Source of the DNA: JBFELU01 sp041572755
GTDB lineage: Bacteria > Actinomycetota > Acidimicrobiia > Spongiisociales > UBA11373
Length of the DNA stretch: 61,850 bases
Direction of reading: 5' to 3'
Assembly (NCBI GenBank): GCA_041572755.1
Contig: JBFFRY010000014.1
Coordinates: 1-61,850, forward strand
The translations under genes and the position numbers were made by a program. Within the stretch, counting starts at the first letter, position 1; the number at the start of each line of letters is the position of its first letter. The notes beneath the pieces are model-generated. The model searched no databases. It saw only the letters and a program-made list of their open reading frames with translations, and had not been told where the DNA came from. Of the stretch, positions 17,127 to 24,695 are shown piece after piece.

Positions 17127-18124
17127 GCCGGGGGGGCCGTGCTCCGGCGCTCGATGACCTCCACGGGAAGCTCCACCGAGGCCGGCACCTCCTCGTCTCC
17201 GCTGAGCAGACAGAGGAGCATCTCGGCGGCACGCCGCCCCGACCGGTACAGGGGTTGGTGAACGGTGCTGAGCCCCAAATAGGGAGAGACATCGATGTCG
17301 TCGAACCCCATCACCGAAAAGTCCTCCGGCACCCGCAATCCCCGCTCGCGAGCCGCCTCGATCACCCCAAAGGCCTGCAGATCTGATGCGGCGAACACCG
17401 CGGTCGGTGGATCTGGAAGGTCGAGCAGCTCCCCGGTGAGCCGGTGCGCCTCCCGACGGGACGCCGGTCCGAGGCGGATGAACGCCTCCCGCTCGGGCAC
17501 CCCGTTCCGAGCCAGGGCGAGCCGGTACCCCGAACACCGATCGACACTGCTGCTGAAATCGAATCCGACACTGTTGTCGTCCCCCACGAAGGCGATCTTG
17601 CGGTGGCCGAGCTGGATCAGGTGCCGGGTGGCCGCTTCGCCGCCCGCCACATCATCGACGAACACGTGGGGCAGCCCGGACACCCGCCGGTCGAGGAACA
17701 CCACCGGGACCTGGGCTCTGCCCAGGCGATCGGCCACCTCGGGTGGCACGGCGAGCGACACGATCACCAGGCCGGCCGCACGATCGGTGCGGGCCGCCAT
17801 GTCGTAGCGGCGGTCGCGCTGGCCCGGTGTCTCGACGTCGAGCAGCATCAGGTCGAAGTCGCTCTCCTTGATGACGTCGGCGAGACCGCGGAGCCGCTCA
17901 ACGGCCGACGGCTGGGTGAAGAACGGCACGATCACAGCAACGGTCGTGCCTCGACCCAGTGACAACGCCCGGGCGATCGTCGACGGCCGGTACCCCAGTT
18001 CGTCGACGACCTCCTGGACCCTGGCCCGAGTCGCCTCGCTGACGCGAGCACTGCCGTTGATGACGCGAGAGACGGTGCCGACGCCGACACCCGCTTGCCG
18101 AGCCACGTCCTGGATGGTGGGCAC
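17123..18124 (-). CDS. LacI-family transcriptional regulator
   Basis: 333 residues from GTG at 18124. The start is set by GAGAGG about six nt upstream and by the family N-terminus PTIQDVARQAGVGVGTVSRV (LacI helix-turn-helix), then NGSARVSEATRARVQEV and the hinge YRPSTIARALSLG. The periplasmic-binding-protein-like effector domain follows, with VIVPFFTQP, VVFLDRRV, GHRKIAFVGDD and a terminal SVMGFDDIDVSPYLGLSTV segment that usually contacts sugar ligands. It is convergent with the kinase-GH13 pair, the likely regulatory target. An inverted repeat at 18138-18151 just upstream suggests autoregulation. The effector cannot be predicted. Confidence 0.92.
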   Translation of the reverse strand: MPTIQDVARQAGVGVGTVSRVINGSARVSEATRARVQEVVDELGYRPSTIARALSLGRGTTVAVIVPFFTQPSAVERLRGLADVIKESDFDLMLLDVETPGQRDRRYDMAARTDRAAGLVIVSLAVPPEVADRLGRAQVPVVFLDRRVSGLPHVFVDDVAGGEAATRHLIQLGHRKIAFVGDDNSVGFDFSSSVDRCSGYRLALARNGVPEREAFIRLGPASRREAHRLTGELLDLPDPPTAVFAASDLQAFGVIEAARERGLRVPEDFSVMGFDDIDVSPYLGLSTVHQPLYRSGRRAAEMLLCLLSGDEEVPASVELPVEVIERRSTAPPA

Positions 18125-18137
18125 GAGCAGCCTCTCT

Positions 18138-18151
18138 TGGAACGGGTTCCA
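18138..18151. promoter_or_regulatory. Candidate LacI-family operator
   Basis: TGGAACGGGTTCCA has 6-bp perfect arms around a GG centre, 14 nt upstream of the LacI GTG. Size and position fit an autoregulatory operator. I found no second copy upstream of the kinase gene. Confidence 0.55.
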
Positions 18152-18207
18152 GGCTCTCGTCACCGTACCGAGCGGCCGGAGGCGGTGTCAATATCGCCGG
18201 CTTCCAC

Positions 18208-19386
18208 TCACTCCTCGTCGCCGCCCTCCGCCGCCGGCAACGGCGGCGCCAGCAGGCGGAAGGCTATGGGGGCCAGCGTGGCGGTGACCGCCGCCAGCAC
18301 GATGATGCTGGCTTCGAGCGTCCGATCGATCACTTCGAGCCGCACACCGAGTTCGGCGACCGCGATGATCAGGCTGAGCCGGGCCGAGAGGAGCGTCCCG
18401 GCCGCCAGCGACTCCCGCAGCGACATGCGCCGCAGCAGGTAGGCGAGCGCCGGGACCATCTTCACGAGAACGGCTGCGCCGAAGAGTGCCGCCAATCCGG
18501 TGAGTGCCCCCGGCTCTCCCAGGGCATCGAGATCGAAGCGAATCCCGACGTTGATGAAGAAGATCGGGATGAGGAAGCCGTAGGAGAAGCCATTGAGCTG
18601 CTGCGCCAGCGGCCCCCGGTTCCGGAACACCAGCGCAAACACCGTGCCGGCCAGGAAGGCGCCGAGGATCTTCTCGATGCCGAAGGCCATCGAGACGCCG
18701 ACGAAAGCGAGCATCAGGGCGAGCGACGCTCTCGTGCCGATCTCCTCCGGATGATCGATCTCGAAGAGCCGGTCGAACCACTCGGGACGCCACCAGACCA
18801 CCCACCGGAGTAGCACGAGCGACACCCCGACGACCACGAAGAACCCGGGGATCGCCAGGACGTTGAATCCCGCCCCGTGCTCCTCGACGAGAGCAAAGAC
18901 GGTGACCCCGAGGAGCGTGAGGAAGTCGGCGAGCAATGCCTCGACGAGCACGGCCTGACCGAGGCGAGTCGCCGTGCGCCTCGTGCTCCGCAGCGTCGGA
19001 ACGACCAGGCCCACCGACGTCGTGGCGAGCACGAAGGTCATGAACGCCCCGTGCCCGAGGACATCGGCGGCAACCCACGCACCAGCCATGGTGAGCGCAA
19101 ACACGCCGAGCCCGGTCCCCAGCTGGCCGATGCCGCGCCGGCCGAACGTGCGCACATCGATCTCGAAACCGGCGAGGAACATCAGCAGGAAGAACCCGAG
19201 CTCAGCCAGCCGATTGAGGAACTCGGCCTCCTCCACGATGCCCATCCATGGGCCGACCACGATCCCGAACAGGATCTCGAGCACCACCGCCGGGGCCCGC
19301 AACGGGCCCGCCAAGAGCGGCAAGAGGAACGCCGCCGACACGATGAGAATGAGCGACAGCGCAGCCTGGTCGGATGCCGATTCCAT
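18208..19386 (-). CDS. CPA2-family cation:proton antiporter membrane subunit
   Basis: 392 residues, hydrophobic throughout with about 12 TM helices. Typical Kef/CPA2 features are AELGFFLLMFLAGFEID near residue 65 and FALVFRNRGPLAQQLNGFSY with GFLIPIFFINVGIRFDLDAL in the second half. It would exchange Na+ or K+ for protons across the cytoplasmic membrane. The C-terminal TrkA/RCK domain found in some KefB proteins is absent, but the gene 3 bp upstream encodes an RCK-USP protein, so the regulatory domain is supplied in trans. A short acidic tail (AEGGDEE) ends the protein. Confidence 0.9.
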   Translation of the reverse strand: MESASDQAALSLILIVSAAFLLPLLAGPLRAPAVVLEILFGIVVGPWMGIVEEAEFLNRLAELGFFLLMFLAGFEIDVRTFGRRGIGQLGTGLGVFALTMAGAWVAADVLGHGAFMTFVLATTSVGLVVPTLRSTRRTATRLGQAVLVEALLADFLTLLGVTVFALVEEHGAGFNVLAIPGFFVVVGVSLVLLRWVVWWRPEWFDRLFEIDHPEEIGTRASLALMLAFVGVSMAFGIEKILGAFLAGTVFALVFRNRGPLAQQLNGFSYGFLIPIFFINVGIRFDLDALGEPGALTGLAALFGAAVLVKMVPALAYLLRRMSLRESLAAGTLLSARLSLIIAVAELGVRLEVIDRTLEASIIVLAAVTATLAPIAFRLLAPPLPAAEGGDEE

Positions 19387-19389
19387 CGC

Positions 19390-20814
19390 CTACCTCGTCT
19401 GCGGTACCACGAGCACCGAACACGGGGCCCTGCGCACCAAATGGCCGGTGATACCCGGCACCAAAGTCGACGGCGTCCTCCGGGGCATCCCCAGCACCAG
19501 GAGAGCCTCCGGCACCAGGAACCGCTCGATCTCCCGCACGGTGTTGCCCCGCACGACGGCCCGCCGCACCGAAACACCTTGCACCGCGGCTTCCTCCTGC
19601 AGCCGGGCGACGGCGCGAAGCGCCTCGTCGCGCTCATCCTCTCCGGCGATGTAGGGCGGGGGAACGACCGTCACGGCGGTGAGCGGCAAGCCGCTCACCG
19701 AACCAACGTCGATGGCGGCCCGTCCCGCCGCCCATCCCGCCGGCGTGTCCCGGGCCGGCACCACGATGCGCTCGTACGGTCCCGGCGCCCGGCTGAAGAG
19801 CATCGGCCGGTCGAGGCGATGCGCCGCCCGCAACAGTCCGGCGACGCCGCGCCGTCGTCCCTCGGCGCGGACCACGAGAAGACCGACCAGTTCGTCGCGG
19901 GGACGAGCCAACAGGGAGGCCGACGGTGTGCCTTCCACCCGCCTCGTCCGGACCGGCACGGGGCCTGCAGCGGCCACCGCCTGATCCAAGAGGCTCTCTG
20001 CAGACGCGGCGGCGTCGGTATCCACGTCGCCGTCGACCGCGGCGTGGAAGAGCGTGACCGACTCGGCGGTGCTCCCCTCCGTCAGCCGCACCGCTTCGGC
20101 GACCGGCCCGGAAACGTCTTCGGCACCCTCGAGTGGAACACCGATACTCGGTCCGAAATCGAGCGGGAAGCGGGCCACCCCGGTCGTGAATGCGGCCACG
20201 ATCTCCGCGTGGTCCTCCCGAGTCCCGACAACGGTGACCAAGTCACCTGCCTGCAGCACCGTGCCTCCGTGGGGCACGATCAAACGCCCTTCCCTCAACA
20301 ACGACACGACGAGCCACTCTGACGAGAGATCTCGGAGCGCCCGCCCTCGCAGTGGAGAGTCGGCGACGATCCGGAAGTCCAACCCCTCGGCAAGCCCGGC
20401 TGCGATCCCGGCCGAGAACACGCGGCGCGGCTCCAACTCCGACACGACGAGACGCGCCGCCAGTCGATCAGGTGAGATGGCGGGCACTTCGGCACTCCGA
20501 TAGTCGGTGAGGCGCTCCGGATCAGCGGCGAGAGCGGAGGCGGTCACGCCGGCGGCAGCCGCCGATCGACAGACGGAGAGGTTGACCGCGTCGTCGTCCG
20601 TGGCGGCGACGAGGGCGGTCGCCGAGGCCAAACCCGCCTTCCCGAGGATCTCGGGGTCTGTGCCGTCGCCGTGTACGGCCTCGACCGCTCTGATCCTCGC
20701 CGCCGCCGCCAGTCGGTCGGGATCGCGATCGACGACCGTCACTTCCCATCGCTCGCCGAGCCGGCGGAGCAGGGCGCGGGCGGTGCTGCCGGCACCGACC
20801 ACAATGAGATGCAT
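19390..20814 (-). CDS. RCK (TrkA-N/TrkA-C) plus universal-stress-domain regulatory protein
   Basis: 474 residues. The N-terminal Rossmann fold MHLIVVGAGSTARALLRRLG and VVDRDPDRL binds NAD(H)-type nucleotide. RCK_C follows at about 155-225 (GRALRDLSSEWLVVSLLREG, LQAGDLVTVVG). The second half looks like one or two USP-like domains with PYERIVVPARDTP and a terminal LVLGMPRRTPS...RRAPCSVLVVPQ segment. It is encoded 3 bp upstream of the antiporter, so it is best read as the cytoplasmic gating subunit of that transporter, sensing nucleotides through RCK and possibly ATP through USP. The N-terminal valine/alanine-rich sequence has no membrane segment. Confidence 0.88.
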   Translation of the reverse strand: MHLIVVGAGSTARALLRRLGERWEVTVVDRDPDRLAAAARIRAVEAVHGDGTDPEILGKAGLASATALVAATDDDAVNLSVCRSAAAAGVTASALAADPERLTDYRSAEVPAISPDRLAARLVVSELEPRRVFSAGIAAGLAEGLDFRIVADSPLRGRALRDLSSEWLVVSLLREGRLIVPHGGTVLQAGDLVTVVGTREDHAEIVAAFTTGVARFPLDFGPSIGVPLEGAEDVSGPVAEAVRLTEGSTAESVTLFHAAVDGDVDTDAAASAESLLDQAVAAAGPVPVRTRRVEGTPSASLLARPRDELVGLLVVRAEGRRRGVAGLLRAAHRLDRPMLFSRAPGPYERIVVPARDTPAGWAAGRAAIDVGSVSGLPLTAVTVVPPPYIAGEDERDEALRAVARLQEEAAVQGVSVRRAVVRGNTVREIERFLVPEALLVLGMPRRTPSTLVPGITGHLVRRAPCSVLVVPQTR

Positions 20815-20907
20815 GCCCCTCCCGGCCTCGGGTGATGATCCATTATGGGTCGGCGACCCGATTCTTTGCCGAGCCCCGGGGGAACACCGCCGCCGCCTCG
20901 GTCCGAG

Positions 20908-21810
20908 TCAGGAGTCGGTTCGATCCCGCCGCGCTTCCGAGATGCGCTGCTCCGCCAGGGCGACGTACTCGGGCTCCCGATCGAAGCCCACATAGTGCCG
21001 GTCGCTCAGGACGGCGGCGACCGCCGTGGAACCTGAGCCGATGAAGGGATCGAGAACGAGGTCCCCCCGGAAGGTGTACAGCTCGATGAGCCGTCGGGGG
21101 AGCTCCACCGGGAACGGCGCCGGGTGCCCGACCCGGCGAGCCGACTCCGGCGGGATGCTCCAGATGGAGACGGTGGCCTGCAAGAAGTCGTCGCGCCCGA
21201 TGGTGTCCTCACCGATTCGCATGCGACCAAAGCTCCCCTTGCCGGCGACCACGACGTACTCGTGGAGATCGCGCAGTGTCGGGTTCTTTGCCGATCGCCA
21301 GGATCCCCAGGCGCAGGAGCCGCCGGCGCCCTGTGCCTTCTGCCAGACGATTTCACCCCGCAAGAGGAAGCCCCGGTCCTGGAGCAACCCCGCCACGTGG
21401 TGGTTGAGCGCGACATACGGCTTGCGACCCAGGTTGGCCACGTTGATGGCCACCCGCCCGCCGGGTTCGAGTACCCGATGGGTCTCGGCCAGGACCCGAT
21501 CGAGGAGCTCCAGGTACTCGTCGAGGGTGAGGTCGTGGTCGTACTCCTTCCCAACGTTGTAGGGCGGGGAGGTGACCGTCAGCGCCACACAGTTGTCGGG
21601 CAGCTGAGACATCGACTCCGACGACTGGCAGTAGATCCGGTCTATCGCCTCGGCAGGGGGCGCCACCGGTTCGCCCAGGGGTGTGGGAGGGACGGCCCGA
21701 TGCAGCCGACGGCGATAGAAGCCCGATGCATCGTGACTCTCCCTCTTGCCGGCCCCAAAGCTGGCCGTTTCCGTGGCCACTGCGCGTTTCCTCCCGAGAC
21801 TCTGCGTCAC
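20908..21810 (-). CDS. Orphan site-specific DNA methyltransferase (beta-class order)
   Basis: 300 residues from GTG at 21810; the first 50 residues are not conserved-looking and an internal start is possible. Motif IV TSPPYNVGKEYD precedes motif I DPFIGSGSTAVAA, with a LPRRLIELYTF motif X-like segment between, the order seen in beta-class amino-methyltransferases (N6-adenine or N4-cytosine). SPPY points to amino methylation. No restriction endonuclease or specificity subunit lies nearby, so it is an orphan enzyme that may serve regulation or replication timing. A consensus DnaA box lies 10 nt upstream. Divergent from the GGDEF-EAL gene. Recognition sequence unknown. Confidence 0.88.
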   Translation of the reverse strand: MTQSLGRKRAVATETASFGAGKRESHDASGFYRRRLHRAVPPTPLGEPVAPPAEAIDRIYCQSSESMSQLPDNCVALTVTSPPYNVGKEYDHDLTLDEYLELLDRVLAETHRVLEPGGRVAINVANLGRKPYVALNHHVAGLLQDRGFLLRGEIVWQKAQGAGGSCAWGSWRSAKNPTLRDLHEYVVVAGKGSFGRMRIGEDTIGRDDFLQATVSIWSIPPESARRVGHPAPFPVELPRRLIELYTFRGDLVLDPFIGSGSTAVAAVLSDRHYVGFDREPEYVALAEQRISEARRDRTDS

Positions 21811-21819
21811 GCTAGCGAG

Positions 21820-21828
21820 TTATCCACA
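21820..21828 (+). promoter_or_regulatory. Consensus DnaA box between methyltransferase and GGDEF-EAL genes
   Basis: TTATCCACA matches the DnaA box consensus TTATNCACA exactly. It sits 10 nt upstream of the methyltransferase GTG in the 78-bp divergent intergenic region. It is the only perfect copy I noticed in the window, so it is not an origin cluster. DnaA-linked regulation of the methyltransferase is inference. Confidence 0.6.
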
Positions 21829-21888
21829 GGGAGACTCGGCAATCGAACCGCTCAACGAAGCCTCGCCCACCGCCGATATCCCCAGGCA

Positions 21889-24429
21889 ATGGATGGTTCG
21901 CCCGGAACTGTGGGGGCGGCTTCGCGTCGCACCCGCGCCCTGCTTTGGGTGGGCTCGGTGGCTCTTGCCGGAATGGCCGTCGCAGGCTCGCTCTGGCTGC
22001 CCACCCAGCCGCTGCCCGGACCCTTCGTCGCGCCCTGGTGGCTCCTGGCGCTCCTCTACGCTCTCGCCGACATCGGGATGGTTCCCAACCCGATCGGCGA
22101 CCGTCCCGTGGCACTCCGCGAGATCCCGCTCGTCCTGGGACTGGCAACCGCATCACCGCTCGGCCTGGTGGCCGGACGGATGATCGGATCGGGCACCGTG
22201 CTGGCGGTGCGACGGCTTCGACGCCCATCGGCAGCCGTCTTCGGTATCAGCGCCGTGGCACTCGAGATCGTCGCCGCGGTGGGGGCCTACCGCCTGTTGC
22301 TCGGGACCGAGAGTCCGGTCTCACCCCAGGGTTGGGTGGTCATGCTCGCCGTCGTGATTCTCGGCCGGGGCACCCAAATGGTCGTCCGCCTGATCGGAGA
22401 CCGGAAGGCGTCTCGGCGGGAGCTGGCCTCCTGGGTGTTCACGCTCGGCGTCGCCGCGGCCACCGCGCTCACGGCAACGGCCGGCCTCGTCGCCCTGTGG
22501 TACGACCGCCGCGCCGCGCCGCTCGTCGGAGCCGTCGCCCTGCTCCTCTACGCGGCCGTGCGCACCTTTGGTGTTCTCCGGCGGCGCTACGACGACCTGG
22601 AGGCCATCTTCGCCTTCACCCGATCGGCAGCCGATTCCAACGGCGACTCCGTCGCCCAGGTGCTCCGGGAGATCAGGGCCATGTTCCGGGTCGACTACGC
22701 CATGCTCCTGCTGGCCGGCGACGACGCTATCGCCGCCGACCTGTTCATGATCGGACCGGCCGCCGTGCTCGAGCGCCGCACGGTGGCGGCACCGGACATC
22801 GTCACGGCCACCGGTGAGGAGATCGAGGCGACGACACTGGCCGAAGATGCGCTGGGGACGGCGATCCGGACCGCAACCGGGCTGCCGCTCCGATGGGGAT
22901 TCGCCATGACGATCGAGAGGACGGGCCGGCCGGCAGGGCTTCTGGTCGCCGGGAGCACGGCCGGTGCCGAGACCCCCGATCATGACGAACTACGCCTTTT
23001 CACCGCCGTGGGACGACAGGCCAACCTCGCACTGGAGCGAGGCCGACTGATCGACCGCCTCACCTCCGAGATCGACCGCCGCGAACATGCTGCGCTCCAC
23101 GATGACCTGACCGGTCTCCCCAACCGGGCTCACTTCTCTTCCCGGCTCAGTGAGGCTCTCGCCGCCGATGGCGACGCCGGCATCGCCATCCTTCTCATCG
23201 ACCTCGATCACTTCAAAGAGATCAACGACACCCTCGGCCACGACCATGGAGACCGGGTGCTGCGGCTCGTCGGGGAACGTCTCGCCCGAGCCGTCCGGCC
23301 GGATGACTTCATCGCCCGGCTCGGTGGAGACGAGTTCGGCGTGCTCCTTCGCGTCGGCACCGTCGCCGACGCCATCGGCATCGCCCGTCGCATCGAAGAG
23401 GTCCTTCGCACGCCCTTCCGGCACGAGGGCCTCCCGATCGAGATCGGGGCGAGCGTCGGGATCTCCCTGGCGACCGACGGCAATCGGCGAGCGGTCACGA
23501 TGCTTCGCCATGCCGACATTGCCATGTATGCGGCCAAGCGGGCCGGGACACGCTACGAGATCTTCTCACCCGAGCACCAGCACTTCAGCCCCCGCCGCCT
23601 CGCCCTGGCCGGCGAGCTTCGCACCGCGATCGAGTCGAGAGCCATCGACGTGCATTATCAGCCGCAGGTGTCCACGGCCGATCGGCGAGTCGTTGGGGTC
23701 GAGGCCCTGGCGCGATGGCACCACCCGGTGCGCGGCCCGGTCCCTCCTGCCGAGTTCATCCCGATCGCCGAGAAGACCGGCCTCATCAGGCCGCTGACGG
23801 GTCACGTCCTCCGCACCACGATGGCGGCGGCCTCCGGGTGGGCCGCCGCCGGCCGTCCGATCCGGCTGTCCGTGAACATCTCGGCTCGCAGCTTGACCGA
23901 TACGACCCTGGTGACCCTGGTCGCCGACCTCCTGCGGGCATCGGGCCTCGACCCGAGCCTGCTCACCCTGGAGATCACCGAGAGTTCCGTCATCGAGGAC
24001 GGGGCCCGAACGGGAGGAGTCCTCGAGCGGATCGACGATCTCGGAGTCGGCATCAGCATCGACGACTTCGGAACCGGCTACTCCTCGCTGAGCCACGTCC
24101 GGGAGCTGCCGGTGCAGGAGATCAAGGTGGATCGGTCCTTCATCACCCAGATGGAGGGCGAACAGGGCTCGGCGATCATCGTCGGGTCGACCATTGCCCT
24201 GGCCCACCGTCTCGGACTCACGGTGGTGGGTGAAGGGGTGGAGACCGAAGGCGTCCTCCAGATCCTCACCGACGCCGGATGTGACATCGTCCAGGGGTTC
24301 TTGATAGCTCGCCCGATGCCGGAGGCTTCACTCTTGCGGTGGTTGGACGAGTACGAGGGCCGGTTCGCCGACCCCAAGGTCACGCCACTCCACCGGGAGC
24401 CGCTGCCGCGGTCGGCGGAGGGGGGCTAG
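21889..24429 (+). CDS. GGDEF-EAL c-di-GMP signalling protein with membrane and GAF-like sensor domains
   Basis: 846 residues from ATG at 21889. The N-terminus has about seven hydrophobic helices (residues 10-225), then a GAF-like segment (about 235-385), a GGDEF domain and an EAL domain. GGDEF (ARLGGDEFGVLL, about 479) is intact, with an RxxD I-site (RPDD) five residues before it. The EAL domain carries GVEALARWHHP, NISARSL, ITESSVIED, DDFGTGYSSL, KVDRSFI and GEGVETEG, the residues needed for metal binding and phosphodiesterase activity. Both catalytic domains could be active, so the protein may make and degrade c-di-GMP. The frame is open upstream, but that part is antisense to the methyltransferase. 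Confidence 0.93.
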   Translation: MDGSPGTVGAASRRTRALLWVGSVALAGMAVAGSLWLPTQPLPGPFVAPWWLLALLYALADIGMVPNPIGDRPVALREIPLVLGLATASPLGLVAGRMIGSGTVLAVRRLRRPSAAVFGISAVALEIVAAVGAYRLLLGTESPVSPQGWVVMLAVVILGRGTQMVVRLIGDRKASRRELASWVFTLGVAAATALTATAGLVALWYDRRAAPLVGAVALLLYAAVRTFGVLRRRYDDLEAIFAFTRSAADSNGDSVAQVLREIRAMFRVDYAMLLLAGDDAIAADLFMIGPAAVLERRTVAAPDIVTATGEEIEATTLAEDALGTAIRTATGLPLRWGFAMTIERTGRPAGLLVAGSTAGAETPDHDELRLFTAVGRQANLALERGRLIDRLTSEIDRREHAALHDDLTGLPNRAHFSSRLSEALAADGDAGIAILLIDLDHFKEINDTLGHDHGDRVLRLVGERLARAVRPDDFIARLGGDEFGVLLRVGTVADAIGIARRIEEVLRTPFRHEGLPIEIGASVGISLATDGNRRAVTMLRHADIAMYAAKRAGTRYEIFSPEHQHFSPRRLALAGELRTAIESRAIDVHYQPQVSTADRRVVGVEALARWHHPVRGPVPPAEFIPIAEKTGLIRPLTGHVLRTTMAAASGWAAAGRPIRLSVNISARSLTDTTLVTLVADLLRASGLDPSLLTLEITESSVIEDGARTGGVLERIDDLGVGISIDDFGTGYSSLSHVRELPVQEIKVDRSFITQMEGEQGSAIIVGSTIALAHRLGLTVVGEGVETEGVLQILTDAGCDIVQGFLIARPMPEASLLRWLDEYEGRFADPKVTPLHREPLPRSAEGG

Positions 24430-24441
24430 GAGCGGGTTGCG

Positions 24442-24639
24442 TCACGCGGCGAAGGGATCGGCCGGCACCGCCGGCTTCTCATGGCTCGCCGCCCTCTCGG
24501 GTGCCGGAGTCATCGGTGCGTCGAGCTGCTGCACGATTCGCACGATTTCCTCCCAGTCGCGCGTCAGGGCACACCGGCCGCAGTAGTAGACCGCGCCGCG
24601 TTGCACCACGGCGGTCTCACCACAACGAGAACACAGCAT
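24442..24639 (-). CDS. Small zinc-ribbon protein
   Basis: 65 residues. CSRCGE and CGRCAL form a four-cysteine zinc ribbon in the first 25 residues, then a helix (RDWEEIVRIVQQL) and a Pro/Ala-rich tail. The ATG at 24639 has AAGGAG at good spacing, which supports expression. It is convergent with the GGDEF-EAL gene (12 bp between stops) and lies 56 bp downstream of the Fe-S oxidoreductase on the same strand. Function is unknown. Confidence 0.75.
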   Translation of the reverse strand: MLCSRCGETAVVQRGAVYYCGRCALTRDWEEIVRIVQQLDAPMTPAPERAASHEKPAVPADPFAA

Positions 24640-24695
24640 CGCGCTCCTTTCGAATCGTCGATTACTTCGGCCTCAGCCGCGGGGACCTTGAATGA

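Noticed and set aside
21820..21828. Part of a replication origin
   Set aside because: Only one perfect DnaA box is seen and no dnaA, dnaN or AT-rich unwinding region is present.
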